DNA of 64,000 bases, from positions 2,914,001 to 2,978,000 of the forward strand of contig CM035233.1 of assembly GCA_020226215.1 (NCBI GenBank). The letters are read 5' to 3'. A model generated the notes under the pieces. That model saw nothing but the letters and a program-made list of their open reading frames with translations. It was not told the origin of the DNA and made no database searches. The translations under genes and the position numbers were made by a program. This document shows positions 22,041 to 34,300 of the stretch, piece after piece (within the stretch, counting starts at the first letter, position 1; the number at the start of each line of letters is the position of its first letter). The stretch is from Sindora glabra. Taxonomy: Eukaryota > Streptophyta > Magnoliopsida > Fabales > Fabaceae.

Positions 22041-25000
22041 TGCTAGATTTTATTTATATTATTTCCTTCTATTTTATACCCCTTTGTAATATCCCAAGTT
22101 AGAATCTAAAATTTTATAAGTTTCAATGCTTGTGAAAAATTGTTTATTATTTAGTTAATATGTCATTTTAAATTTAGTTTCCATATTGAAGAATTTGGAA
22201 CATTCAAAATAATATCTTTGATGATATTCAAAAATTTATATATGGTCATTATTAATGCGAGATTAAATTAAAATGATTCTTATAAGAAATTTCTCATAAA
22301 TAAAGAAATTAGTTTTAGTAATTATGGGTGTAAAGATTTATGAAAATAATTTATTGCATTTGATGAATTATTTTGAGACTTATTTAGATAAAACTTTAAA
22401 AAAAATCTAAGTAAGAGCTTATGAAGAAATTAAGTATTAAAAAAGAAATAAGTGGCTGAGATTAAGTAAAAGAAGTTTGGTTATTTAAGATAAATGGATG
22501 AGGTTCTTGAGTATAGAAATAGTTTTGTACTCCAGCCACACGAAATCAAAACTTATAGTTGATAGCTTTTTTTTTTAGGAACCGCTTCTTTCCTTCTTTT
22601 TTCTTTCTTTTTTCTCTTACGAGTACAATAATAGCAGTTGAGCTTCTGCAATTTTCTGGACTTTCTCTCTCATAACTTCACCACCCTCTCTCTCCTTACT
22701 AGTTTCTTCTTTTCTTCCCTCATTTGCACTACTGTGCTTTTTTTTTTTTTTATTTCCATTGACATCCATAGCAATTCACGAATGGGTTGAAGAAGCCCCA
22801 AAGCTTAATGCTAGATTCCATTTTTCTAAATAATGGTGTTATCATTAGGAGCTTCCCTACCATATAAGACTATTATGCCTCCTAGCTATTTCATTCTTTG
22901 AATGTCGATGCAGTTGGCAACCATAGGAAATAGTTTTGTTTCCCGTTGTGCTATCATGAATAGGAAGCTCATGGAGAGCTTCTTATTGCTAGGCAAAGTG
23001 CAAGCAATGGCAGTAGTAGTTAAGTAGCACCTAGATCCCTTCATTAGTGTCTTTCTTGAAATTCAGCATTTTTTGTTGTTGTTAAAGGCTTATTCCGATA
23101 TAGGCGAGAAAACCTAGAGTTTCAAATGGTATTAATATTACCTAGTTAAGAAAGATTTAGGAAACCTTTGTAAATTGGGTACAACTTTGATTTCTTAGGA
23201 AATCTTAGGAAAAGTATAAAATTAATTATTCATACTATTAAAATGGTATGATTAGAGTTATTAATGGAAATTTTTAGTGGGAAATAGCTAATGATAATAA
23301 GTTTATGATTCATTCACTAAGTTGAAATGCAATAGAAAGGAAACTAATGGATGTTGGTAATTTAGAATCTCTTGAAAAGAATCACCAATACGTATATATA
23401 CTATTCTAAGGTCATAGATGAGTTTCCAAACATAACTATGTATAAGAAATATGGATTATTTGATTTCTTAAGGGAATGTCATAAAAGTATAATTTGAATA
23501 GTGTTATGGAGTTATAGTACAATTTGATTTTATATATATATCTATATAAATGAGTGCAAATCAAGTTGCAATGGGATGATGACCAATTTAAAAGAAAATC
23601 ATAAAGCTATAATATAATTGTAATTAATTTTATATTATGAAGAATTTCTGATTCATGTATCAAATTTTCAATGATGAGTGAAGTTTGATTCAAGACTATT
23701 AAATATAAACATATTAAGGATAGAACATGAGTAGTGAGCTTGGAAAGAAAATGAGTAATGTCAATATTTATGTATATAATTTATTATTATAAATTATAAA
23801 ATAGGAATAAAGGATGAAAAGATGAATTTGGATGCTTTAGAACTTCCAAAAGTGGATCAATGCTATGAATGATATTTCTCTTATTGATAGTATAATTTTG
23901 TATTATGCATACATATCACATATATATTCAATTTTATGGTATAAGTACAATTAGTTGTTAAAGTGAATGCTAATTAATCAAAGTGTGTAACGGAAGTATA
24001 GTGGTAATGTTACCAGTTATAAATGGATTGTAAGAGAGGTCAATGATATTTGTATGATATAATTGCATATTTCTATATGCTTGATATTGTCTAATGATGC
24101 AATTGTGACTTTGTATTGAAATATCATAAATAATTGTGGTGTGAGAATTGAGTTATCCTGTGTTTACTATTTATGGATCATGCCAGTAATGACATTATAA
24201 ATTGTAAATGATGATGGATGATGTAAAAGTCAGATGAAGAGTTATTGGCAAACAATTGCAAAGAATATAAGTATGAACTGAAGGCTGGATGGGAAATTCT
24301 TGACATATTTATATGTATATTTGCTTTCTATGAATGATTAAAATATATTAGAAATCTATTTGTGTTTGAATATCATTATTTGACATGTTTGCAAAGGCTC
24401 AATGTGAATGTGATAATTTATTTGTATTTGAGCCTTAGTAGCTGTTTATGAGTGTGATGCCTACCTTGAATAGGTAGTATATGATATTAAGAACTAATGG
24501 AAAGTTAAGACTTCTATAATTGTGTTATAAGAAGCAAAAATTAAGTCTTGTGCAGGTAAACTACCAACTTAAGGCACGATTGTACTTATTTTAAAAATTC
24601 AAGAGAAGAGTTTGCAAACATTTTTTAGTTTGACATATGATTAACTTGTTATTATTATATAAATTTGATCACCTACAAGATATTGATTGATACATGCTCA
24701 CTGAGTTCATGTAACTCACTCTGTCTTATCTTTAATGTTTTCAGGTTAAGACTTAAGCTTGTTGCATCTATAAAGATCCAAGATTGCCTTATAAAAGAGT
24801 TTTAATAGTTGGACTAGGATTAAAATTATAGATAGGAACGATATTGATTTAGCATTTAATGTGTTGAATCATTTATCTGTGTATAAATGTAGAACTGTAT
24901 TATACTATGTGTTTGTTAATATTGTTGTATCTAGACATATTACAGGTTTTAATAATATAGGGTGTGTGACCCTTGGAAAGTGTCCAAAAATAGAGGAGAT

Positions 25001-26721
25001 TTTGTTCATTTTTTTCATAAAAATTTTAAAATAAATTTTCAATTCCCCCTAAAATTTAGAAACTCCTATTATATAGTTAAAGTAAAAACTTGTTAAAACT
25101 TATGGAAACTAGTAACGGCATCCATGCGAATCATGGCCAAGATGGGTTATGACATTCTTAATGTGTTATATATGCTTAATTTTATGAAATTGGCCTTGGT
25201 ATATGATTGAGTGTTAGTTTTCTAATGTGATTAAGTGTCAATTTTCTAATATTTTGAAATTATTTGGTTAATACTGAATTTTTACATTATTTTAAGTTTT
25301 CAGCTATAACTTGAGTTTTGAATATCGAATTTAGGTGATCCAAACATCTAAACTAGGCTTTAGACAAATCATAAAAGTTGTTGAACTTAGTTGTGAAATT
25401 AATTTTGTACTTAGTTATGAAATTAATTCTCTATTTCTATCTAAGCTAAATTAGTTTTAATATTTAGGTCATATTTAGAGTTAGAGAGGTCCAATCAAGG
25501 TGAAACTAGTGCTTAACATTTCTTAAGACTTAACTCAACAACTTTCATATTTGTGGTTTAATGAAAATAGGTAGTTTGAGGGGTCTTACAATCGTTAGAA
25601 GTCAAACCTATGAAACTTTCCTATAGTACATCTTGCAGTGTATTATTTACAAATTAAGTTCTAGGCTTTTAAAATTAGCAGGACCCTATTCTTTGTAACC
25701 CTAGGAAGCATATTATCTTAGGCCATTAGATTTATTACTATAGGAAATTAGATATAGGGTTTGCACCTCTAAAGGCAAGAAAATGATTCTACATAAGACA
25801 ATTTTAATCTCTTTTCCAAGTTTCTTCTTTTTTAGCTATAGAAGGCTAATTTTCTAATTGATTCAAGCAATTTGAGGCTTATTTTTATTTGGATTATGAA
25901 ACCTTAAAATGTGATGTAGACTTTTGCTAATTAATTTTCTTCTTTCCCCTTATTATTTATTCTAATTATTTAGAATTTCATGAGTCAAATACTGATTTAG
26001 TATAATTTATATTTAATATTGTGATTTCTAATATCTATTTATTTTTATATTGAATTGTGATTGGTAAATTATTATTCTCCACATGGGAATTGAGGATTGA
26101 ATGATTAAATTATTATTTTTTAGCTTAATCTTTTAATTTAGTTGAATTATATTTTTAAATCAATTTAGATCTAACTTTATAGATTATAATGATTGCTTAA
26201 TTCTACTAATCTAATTTAATTAAATTTTTGATGATTATCTAACATTGAGTTTATGAATTACTATAAGGATTTTGAATAATTCTAAGTTAAAAAATTAATT
26301 TGAATTTTCAAATATGTTGCGATATATGATTAACTACTACAGAGTTCTCAATTTTTTTAGATCAATTACGTTACTATATTATCTTTTTGTTTTACTTCTA
26401 CATTTTCTTCCTATTATCAAATTCTATTTAATTTTAACTCAACCCCACATTTACTTTTGCTTACATTCCTGCATCCTGATTTGTTTTATTTCCTATATAC
26501 TGCATTCTTAATTTTCACTTCTATTTGCATTTATCTCTTCTACTTTTAGTGCATAAAAAGCTTAAATAATTTTGTAATCATAGTCAATACATCATTAGGA
26601 TAGGATATGTTAAGTAGATCAATAAGGATTTGACTGATTTATTACCTTATATTATAAATTTTTTATCAAATTAATAATTTCTAATTTTGATTATGTTGTG
26701 ATGCTCGTTAATAAGTCGACA
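22041..26721 (+). mobile_element. Family Y LTR-like element, plus orientation, split by gypsy LTR Z
   Basis: The left 46 bp (TGATTTGCTAG ... CCCCTT) and the remainder from about 25155 to 26721 (ending GTCGACA) are contiguous in the other Y copy at 18363-19909. The proof is the phrase TTATTTCTTCTTATTTTATA followed directly by TTAGTGTATTGCATATGC in the reverse complement of that copy. Without the insertion it is about 1.6 kb. The short reading frames inside it are not conserved between copies and are not genes. Confidence 0.65.
22087..25154 (+). mobile_element. Gypsy-type solo LTR, family Z, 3068 bp, plus orientation
   Basis: It starts TGTAATATCCCAAGTTAG and ends GATGGGTTATGACA. The last 200 bp carry GTGTGACCCTTGGAAAGTGT, AATAGAGGAGATTTTGTTC and AACGGCATCCATGCGAATCA, a terminal block common in long-LTR plant gypsy families. 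Flanks are CCCTT (22082-22086) and TTCTT (25155-25159), a partly eroded 5-bp duplication. The insertion point is confirmed independently, because removing it restores the Y element. A minus-oriented relative lies at 50524-54005. No internal region, so it is a solo LTR. Confidence 0.75.
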
Positions 26722-26818
26722 ATTGAAATGGATTAACTTTTAAGTAGTTTGGTCTATCTAAGTCCATGGACCAAACTAGTCTAGTCCATGGACTATGATC
26801 CATTTGACAAGTTTACCC

Positions 26819-27090
26819 GTAGTACTTAAAGGGTAATTATTATTGCTACCATGGGACTCTAATCTTTGCAATCTCGAATGATGGATCCAAAAAATTTCAA
26901 TTGTAAGGGCAATATGTACATTTAAAATAAATATGCAAAATTTTAGTAAAAATTAAATATGTAAATAATATTACATCTACAATTGTCCATATTGTGTTTT
27001 CATATTTTGATAACATTATATAATTTTCTCATTTTAAACTATATAAAAAAATCTCTTTATATATAAGTAATTAAACAATCATTCAACCAT
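26819..27090. other. AT-rich DNA between the nested cluster and the hAT relic
   Basis: No gene or repeat was recognised. Confidence 0.35.
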
Positions 27091-28795
27091 TCATCCCTTA
27101 TACAACTGCATATATGATTTTTTATAATATTCATGGCAAAAGAAAGTCCTTTCAATTGATGTAGTTGCAATGAGTAAGATTAAAGATAAATTTAAAAAAT
27201 AGTATACTAAAAATGACACGATGTGATTTCTTAATTCCACTATTTTTTTAGCAAGATTACTAATCTTTAATAATTGTGAAAATCTATCATCTTCTAATAC
27301 ATCCATGAAATAATTTTCAAGTTGATCACCAAGTACATGAACTTTTATGGGAGAAAATTCCATATGATATAATGGAGCCAAATGAATGAACTTCTCTTTG
27401 TTAATTAGAGAAAATGAGTCTCTTAGATAAGCATGTTATACGAAGAAGTAACTTGGTATTTATCTTTGTAAAACAATTCTTAATCTCTTGAAACTATTTA
27501 TCAATGACTTGATATAATAATTTAGGCCATTTCTAAGGCACAATAACTAAAAAGTTTAGCACCGAAACATTGGGTGAGGTGGAGAAACATATGCCATTGA
27601 GATTTGTAAGGTTGAATGATGACCATTGATTTAATTAGTAATAAATAGATAACTCTTTTGATGACTTTGTAATTGCACAATTAGTGCCAAATTTTGCTAT
27701 TTCTCATTTGACCTCAAATATATAGTGGATTATATATATTATTTTTAATTCTTACTTTTTATTAGCTCAAGTAGGGTGTTTTCTCTTTGTATTTGCTTCA
27801 TTTCATGTTTTTTCTTTTTTTAGGTATCAATATTATTAAGTAGTATAAATATATAATTTTATATTTTTGTTTAAAATTTTATAAATATTTAAATTTATTA
27901 AAAAATTAGTATAAAAATTATCAATTGAATCAAATAATTATATATTTTTATTTTTTTAATAATAATATTAAATTATTAAAATTTAATATATATTTAAATT
28001 TTGTCAACATTTTTATATTAATTTTAAAATATTATATGTCAAAATAAATACATATCAATTGAAAGAATTTAAAATACTAAATAATAATATTTTTAAATAG
28101 TATAAATATGTTACAATATATTTTTTATTCTAAAAATATTTTAAATAAGATAAAAAAATTGGATGTCATTTTGGAATTAAAAACTGTAAACATAACCTTT
28201 TTTTATTTTAGAAATAAAAAATAGGTCCAACCAGATTTTGTGAGTCTCACTAACAAAAGGAGTAAAAAAAAGGTAAGAATCAGGCCTTCTTTATAATTAC
28301 TAAAATTTATAGGGCAAAAGTGCAATATTAGAAAAATGTTGAGTTGTGCACATAATATTTGTCCACCTAACAACACACCAAAACCCTTGGTTTTATAAAT
28401 GTACCAAAGGAAACACCAATGATTTAATATGAAAGTGATGCAAATTTGAAATCTTTTCAACTTTTCACCTTGATTTTCCTTGTGTCACAAATACATCATC
28501 CTTACTTGGAATGACAAGATTGAGCTTCTCACAAAATAATGAAACTTTATTAAGTAAAGATTATAAGCTATCATGTCTCATGTCTTGTAATCTTTGCTTG
28601 GATACTTTAACTAATACCATAGTATTAATAATGTCTTGATCATTTCTTTGTAATCCTTGAGACAATTCATTAGTGATTCCCAATATGTATTTCATTAAAT
28701 GCAACTTAAAAATAAATTCAAAAGATTGTGTAGTATTCAACAAAGCACATGTTGTAATTTTATCTAGGATACATAGATACTTAAATATATCCTAC
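27091..28795 (-). pseudogene. hAT-family transposase relic (dimerisation domain and upstream part)
   Basis: The minus strand from 28760 to 28425 reads LNTTQSFEFIFKLHLMKYIL, then TNELSQGLQRNDQDIINTM, KVSKQRLQDM and SLFCEKLNLVIPSKDDVF. After a non-coding insertion it resumes at about 27517 with VIDK, FTKINTKLLL and then DQLENYFMDVLEDDRFSQLL, ending in the hAT dimerisation block VYYFLNLSLILLIATTSIER. The order and wording match plant hAT transposases of the zinc-finger MYM/TTF-like group. Stops occur after the DSL segment and elsewhere. The N-terminal half is missing because a copia LTR begins at 28796. Nonfunctional. Confidence 0.85.
27525..28422. mobile_element. TIR-type non-autonomous insertion (about 0.9 kb) inside the hAT gene
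   Basis: It interrupts the hAT frame exactly between the NLHHFHI and VIDK segments. Ends are GGCCATTTCTAAGGCACAAT on the left and, reverse-complemented from the right, GGTGTTTCCTTTGGTACATT, which are similar. TTTA lies at 27521-27524 and again after the right end at 28423-28426. Its own sequence is AT-rich without coding capacity. Superfamily not assigned. Confidence 0.5.
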
Positions 28796-29180
28796 TGAAA
28801 CATGAAATTAAATCAAAAAGCGGAAGCCTACCTCCAACCATTATTTCGTCTAATTGCACAGAGAATTTGCTACAATCGCCTCGTCAAATTGCTCTGAAGA
28901 ATTGCTACAATTCTACACTTGGGTTCTTCTAGGTTTTGGTTTATGTACTTGATGGTGTATTTTGGTTCAAAAAAATTGAGCATTGAAACCAAACTTGAGG
29001 ACCCCTATTTGTGTTTTATATCTGCACAATCCCAGCCTCTTAGCTTCTCCTATTAAGAGGTAAGAGGCTAGGATTTCGATGACTTGTTAAGCAAAAAAAC
29101 TACTCTTCCTTTTTTTATAGAACCACTTTCATTTGAACGTTGGTTTATTGCCAACATTCAAAAAGAAGAAAATTGCTACA
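28796..29180 (-). mobile_element. 3' LTR of copia-2, about 385 bp
   Basis: On the minus strand the LTR begins TGTAGCAATTTTC at 29180 directly after the polypurine tract and is taken to end at 28796, where hAT coding sequence begins. Internal landmarks are two short TTGCTACA words near 28868 and 28910 and the pair CCTCTTAG / AAGAGGTAAGAGG around 29036-29064. The far border rests on the hAT junction and could shift by a few bases. Confidence 0.6.
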
Positions 29181-29195
29181 TTCTCCCACTTGGTC
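29181..29195 (-). other. Polypurine tract of copia-2
   Basis: The minus strand reads CCAAGTGGGAGAA immediately before the LTR start TGTAGC. AAGTGGGAGA is the usual plant copia polypurine tract and it fixes the LTR boundary. Confidence 0.8.
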
Positions 29196-29437
29196 TATAA
29201 AAACCAAACATATTCATAAGAAAAGAAAACTTAATGAACGGATCATAGTGGTAGATACTCTATTTGTGAGTATTACCTCCCATACATCATAATACATTTT
29301 GTTTTCTTAAACCACCATAAGTTAATGAATAAGTCTTATACTTATTTTGGATCCTCTTAATGCTATTTTTCTCTAAATATAAATTTATACTTTGAAATGA
29401 GAAAAATAACTCAAATTGAATAAGAGCTTTATTACAA

Positions 29438-29460
29438 ATATATATATATATATATATATA
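29438..29460. repeat. (TA)n microsatellite
   Basis: An uninterrupted run of about 11 TA units between the copia-2 LTR and the end of its RNase H region. Confidence 0.9.
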
Positions 29461-29479
29461 CATCAAAAACTCATTATGG

Positions 29480-32400
29480 TACCAAGTCTCATCCTTAATA
29501 CATGATCCTTAAACACTGATGGTGGCATGCCTTTTGTTAAAGGATCTGCTATCATAAACTTAGCGCTAATGTGTACAATGGTAACTTTATTTTCTTTAAC
29601 ACATTCCCCAATGGCTAAGTACTTAATGTGGATGTATTTACTTTAGCTTCCACTTTTATCATTCTTAACTAAAAAAACTACAGTTGAGTTATCACAATAA
29701 ATACTTAATGACCTAGAAATTGAATCCAAAACTCTAAGCCCATAAATAAAGCTCTTTAGCCATACACTAAGTGAAGTTGCCTTAAAACAAGATATGAACT
29801 TAACTTCTATGTAGAAGTAGCAACTAAGGTTTGCTTCGCGTTGCTCTAAGAAATGACTCTGCTAGCGAACATAAAAATGTACCCTGATGTTAATTTCTGT
29901 GAATTAACACATCTGGCAAAATTCGAGTCTGAATAGCCAATTAGCTCAAGTTTCTTAGTCCATTTGTACATCAATATGTAATGTTTGGCACCTTTAAGAT
30001 ACTTCATCACTTTCTTTGTAGCTCTTTAATAATCCATTTCTGGATTACTTTGATATCTCCCTAACATTTCAACTACGAATGCAATATCAGGTCTTGTACA
30101 CACCTGAGCATACATAAGGCTTCTAATAGCTAAAACATATGGAATGTTTCGCATTTGTTCTCTTTCTAGATTGTTCTTTGGGCACTGATTCAAATTGAAC
30201 CTATCACTCTTCACAATAGGTGCTACACTTGTTAAGCAGTCTTTCATCCAAAATCTCTCCAAGACCTTAGTGATATAGGTTTCTTATAATAGATCCAAAA
30301 TACATTGAATTCTATCCCTATGGATCTTAATACTAATTATATAAGATGCCTCACCCATATCCTTCATATCAAAATTCTTAAAGATAAATTTTTTCACCTC
30401 ATATAGCAACCCTTTATCATTGGCTACAAGCAGTATATCATCCACATAAAAATGTACCCTGATGTTGATTTTCATGAATCAACACATTCAGCAAAATTCG
30501 AGTTTGAGTAGCTAACTACCTCAAGTTTCTCAGTCCGTTTGTATATTAACATGTAATGTTTTGTACCTTTAAAATATCTTATCTCTTTCTTTGCAACTCT
30601 CCAATGATCCATTCCTAGATTACTTTGATATCTCCCTAACATTCTAACTGCGAATGCAATATCAAGTCTTATATAAACCTGAGCATACATAAGGCTTCCA
30701 ATAACTAAAGCATACATAATGTCTCACATTTGTTCCCTTTTTAGATTGTTCTTTGGGCACTAATTCAAATTAAACCTATCACCCTTCATAATAAGTGCTA
30801 CACTTGGTGAGCAATCCTTCATCCGAAATCTCTCCATGACCTTATTGATATATGTTTCTTGTCCTAGACTCAAAATACATTGAATTCTATCCCTATGAAT
30901 CTTAATACTAGTTACATAAGATATCTCACCTATATCCTTCATGTCAAAATTCTTAGAGAGAAACTATTTCACCTCATATAGCAACCTTTTATCATTGGCT
31001 GCAAGCAGTATATCATTCACATACAGCATAAGGAAACATATTTTACTCCCACTAACCTTCTGGTATATACATTGATCCATGACATTTTCCATAAATCTAA
31101 AAAAGGAAATAACATCATGAAACTTGAGATACCATTGGCGAGAGTCTTGTTTCAATCCATATATGGATTTCTTAAGGTTGTATACTAAATGCTTACCAAC
31201 ATTAAAGGAGAATCCTTCAAGTTGTTTCATATATTCCTTTTCCTCTAAATCTCCATTAAGGAATGCCGTCTTTACATCCATCTAATGCAGTTCTAGGTCA
31301 AATTGGGCAACCAATGTTATTATCACACGAAGGGAATTTTCTTAGATACAGGAGAAAATGTCTTTGTATAATTGATTCCTTCTTTTGGAGTGAATCCCTT
31401 AACCACGAGTCTTGCCTTATATCTTTCGATGTTGCCTAATGAGTCATTTTTCATCTTATAGACCTATTTACATCTAACAGCTTTTGAACCACTAGATAAC
31501 TTGATAAGATCCCAGGCTCCATTAGACACTATGGAATCTAACTCTTCCTTTATAACATTGTACCATAATCTAGATTCTCTAGAGTTGATAGCTTGTGAAA
31601 ATGTCTCTGGGTTATTTTTAGCTCCTATATTGTAGTTAGACTCTTGTAGGTACATAACATAGTCATTAGGAATTGCTGACCTCCTTTCCCTAGTTGATCT
31701 TCTTAATGTTAGGTTAGCATCCTCTTAGAGAGTGTGTTCCTCAACTAGTTGCTCAATAGTTTTTAGTGATTGTTCAACAACCAGATCAACTTGGTCATGG
31801 CCAACTGGTTATGGATCCTCAATGATTGGTTGTTCAATACCCATTAGCACCTGAGGAACATGGATCACAACCAATCTATCACTTGATATGAAAGCTTAAA
31901 AAATAAGATAATCATGTTCAATGTCTAAACACTGAGTTTGATCACTCCCATTAACTAAGTCATTCTTAAGAAATTTTACATTTCTTGATTCCACAATCCT
32001 AGTGCTATAAGATGGATAATAGAATCTATATCCTTTGAACTTTTCAGCATACCTAATGAAGTAGCCATTTATGGTCCTGAGATCCAGCTTCTTTTCTTAT
32101 GGATTGTAGATCTTAACCTCAAACGAACATTCCCAAATGCACATATGTCTTATACTCAATTTCCAACCCTTAAACAATCCAAATGGTGTCTTTTCAACGG
32201 CCTTGGTTGCAACTCGATTAAGGATATACACAAGTGTCTTAAGGGTTTCAATCCACAAGGACTTAGGAAGCTTAGAGCTATTAAGCATGCTCTGTACCTT
32301 GTCCAACAATGTTTGATTTCTTCTTTTAGCTACATCATTTTAGTCCAAAAACCTAAGCATGGTGTATTGGGCAACAATCCCATGCTTTTAAAGAAATCTA

Positions 32401-32760
32401 GTAAATGGACTTGATACTTGTCCATCTTCAGTGTATCTATCATAATACTTACCACCTCTATCTGATCTTACTATCTTAATTTATTTATCACATTGTTTCT
32501 CTACTTCTCCCTTGAACACTTTAAAGGCATCAAATGCCTTCACTTTTATTATTCAACAGATAGAGATACATATATCGCGAGTAATCATTTATAAAGGTGA
32601 TAAAGTATTTCGGACTACTAGAGTCCAAATCTGGAGTACAAATGTCTGTATGTATGATTTCTAAAATGGTAGTACTCCTCTTGGCACCCTTCTTAGTCTT
32701 ATTAGTCTCTTTTCCCTTTATATAGTTTATACAAGTTTCAAGGGATGATTTCCCTTTATA
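29480..32760 (-). pseudogene. copia-2 pol relic (integrase, RT, RNase H)
   Basis: Minus-strand pieces from high to low coordinate: the end of the GAG-pre-integrase region at about 32660-32740 (KGKETNKTKKGAKRS), then the integrase core near 32570-32610 (NDYSRYMY). The integrase C-terminal part at 32309-32097 reads SMLNSSKLPKSLW and then ILNRVATKAVEKTPFGLFKG. The RT at 31281-30964 reads MDVKTAFLNGDLEE, KKSIYGLKQDSRQWYLKF and LYVNDILL. RNase H at 29980-29480 reads IGYSDSNFARCV. Frames are broken by stops throughout. The RT active site is YVND in the first copy and YVDD in the duplicated copy. Closest in wording to Tnt1-type plant copia proteins. Confidence 0.85.
29871..31020 (-). repeat. 575-bp tandem duplication inside copia-2 pol
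   Basis: Unit 1 is 29871-30445 and unit 2 is 30446-31020. ATAAAAATGTACCCTGATGT starts both units. The shared junction word is CACATA, which closes unit 1 at its high-coordinate end (CATCCACATA) and unit 2 (CATTCACATA). The duplicated stretch runs from the YVDD loop of RT to the FAGCVDS-like part of RNase H, so on the minus strand RT-end/RH-start is read twice in succession. The units differ at roughly 10-15 percent of positions by eye, so the duplication is old. Confidence 0.85.
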
Positions 32761-32816
32761 TACTTTCCTATTATTAGTCTACTTTCTGGAGTACAAATGT
32801 TTGTATGTATGATTTC
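32631..32816. repeat. Short direct repeat at the truncated end of copia-2
   Basis: CTGGAGTACAAATGT(C/T)TGTA followed by TGTATGATTTC occurs at 32631-32661 and 32786-32816. The second copy sits at the point where copia-2 coding similarity stops, so it may mark a rearrangement breakpoint. Confidence 0.75.
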
Positions 32817-32830
32817 ATTGGAATTAATTC

Positions 32831-33929
32831 AATGCATAGGAATGAGATTTGTTTTCTTCAAGATTTAGTTTGCATAAAATCACTATTTTCTATGAATCCA
32901 AACGTTCTAGGTAGCTTCCCCTCTCACATTTAGTCTAATCCCTATTTATAATTGGGGAGGGACTAGAGTCCTCTCCCTATTCACTTTGATAAGGATCAAT
33001 TAAAATTAGATGATCATCAATTAAATATTTTTTATTAAGTACTTGAATTATAATTATTATCTTTTATGATCTTTCTATATTCTTATTGAAAATGAATATC
33101 TTCTTTCTCATATTATTTTTAAAGTCAAATTATATTCCTATTAAGGAGGAATAAATATCTTCTCCTTGATATTAATTTCCTTCATCAAATTTAATTCCAA
33201 ATTATTTGCCTATTAGGAAAGGATCAAAGTCATCTCTCTTTGATAAATGCAATATTTCTAATAAATTAAATTAAGAAGATATAAATGGAATTTCCTTTTA
33301 TTATAATTTTGAATTATTTTGTTTTCTAAAAATTAACAAGTTTCAAAAATAAAATAACAAACACACATGCTAAATTAAAATAAATCTTTTTTAGATAAAT
33401 ATAAAAAACAATATCTTAACTTTTATATTTATTATCTTTTAAGATAATATCAAATAAAAATGATTATATAATAGAATGATAACTAATAATTAAAATTTTA
33501 ATTTTTTATATTTTAAAATTTTTAGATATATTTAATGTAACAAAAATAAAGACTAATTACTATAATAATCGATGATTACTATCAATGAATCAAATTTTAT
33601 TTTCCATAATACTAAAACAAGTAAAATACATATTTTTGTATTTTTTATAAAAAGTTTTGTATTTTTAAAATTTTTGCAAATGTAACTTGGACAAAATATA
33701 GTATGCACAATTACCCTTCTTTACTTGTTTCTTATTAAAGAAGAATTAAAAATTGTGATTTTTTATTTTTCTTAAATAGTGCAAGTAAAAATTGAATATA
33801 ATATTTTGTTTGGGTAAAGGAAATCAAAATGAGTAAATGCAAAAGAAAATGTTGATACCATATCAAAAATCAAGTTAATCTAAATATTTTTGAATAAGAA
33901 TGAAAAATTAATTTGTGAAGGGAAGATTA
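32831..33929. other. Unclassified AT-rich repeat-like DNA
   Basis: No gene. A phrase GGGGAGGGACTAGAGTCC near 32960 and repeated TCTTCTCCTTGAT / ATCTTCTTTCTC words suggest LTR-type sequence, but no ends could be paired. Confidence 0.3.
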
Positions 33930-34300
33930 ATTGATAATGGAAACTTAAATAGCATTGAAAATCTAAATTGTAGTGGGAAAAATAAGTGGCAGTGCATGGG
34001 AAAATAAATAATGGTGAAACTTTAAATCATAATAGATATTTAAACATTAGTTGGAAAATAAATTACAGTGGAAATTTAAATCACAGTTGAAAAATAAATA
34101 ATAGTGAAAATTTAAATTGCAATAGAAATTTAAATTATCGTTGGAAAATATACGATTGTGAAAATTTAAATAACAATTGAAAAATAAATAGCAGTGAGAA
34201 TTTAAATCATAGTTAAAAAAATAAATGGTAGTAAAAATTTAAATTACAATTTGAAAATAAATGACAGTGAAAATTTATATCATTGTGGGAAAATAAATAC
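33930..34300. repeat. Degenerate minisatellite, 18-bp basic unit
   Basis: About twenty successive 18-bp units of the two alternating types CAGTGAAAATTTAAATCA and CAGTTGAAAAATAAATAA, giving a 36-bp higher-order period, with places where one half-unit is doubled (54 bp). The start is approximate because the first units are the most diverged. No frame stays open through it. Confidence 0.85.

Larger units (their letters stand above)
21885..26818. mobile_element. hAT-like MITE split by the Y/Z nested insertions
   Basis: The left piece (21885-22040) begins AGGATGTAAAATGGACCAA and the right piece (26722-26818) ends ATCCATTTGACAAGTTTACCC, whose reverse complement GGGTAAACTTGTCAAATGGA resembles the left end. 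Removing the Y and Z insertions leaves about 250 bp with such ends, typical of small hAT-type MITEs. The similarity is imperfect and the target duplication is not resolved. Confidence 0.4.
28796..32830 (-). mobile_element. 5'-truncated Ty1/copia element (copia-2), minus orientation
   Basis: On the minus strand the order is integrase, RT, RNase H, polypurine tract, 3' LTR, which identifies Ty1/copia. The element's 5' part (LTR, gag, protease) is not found beyond about 32830. It inserted into or next to the hAT gene, whose N-terminal half is cut at 28796. Internal structure is unusual because a 575-bp segment of pol is duplicated in tandem (29871-31020). Confidence 0.85.

Noticed and set aside
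26314..26511. 65-residue hydrophobic frame
   Set aside because: It lies inside family Y and is not conserved in the other Y copy, so it is a chance frame.
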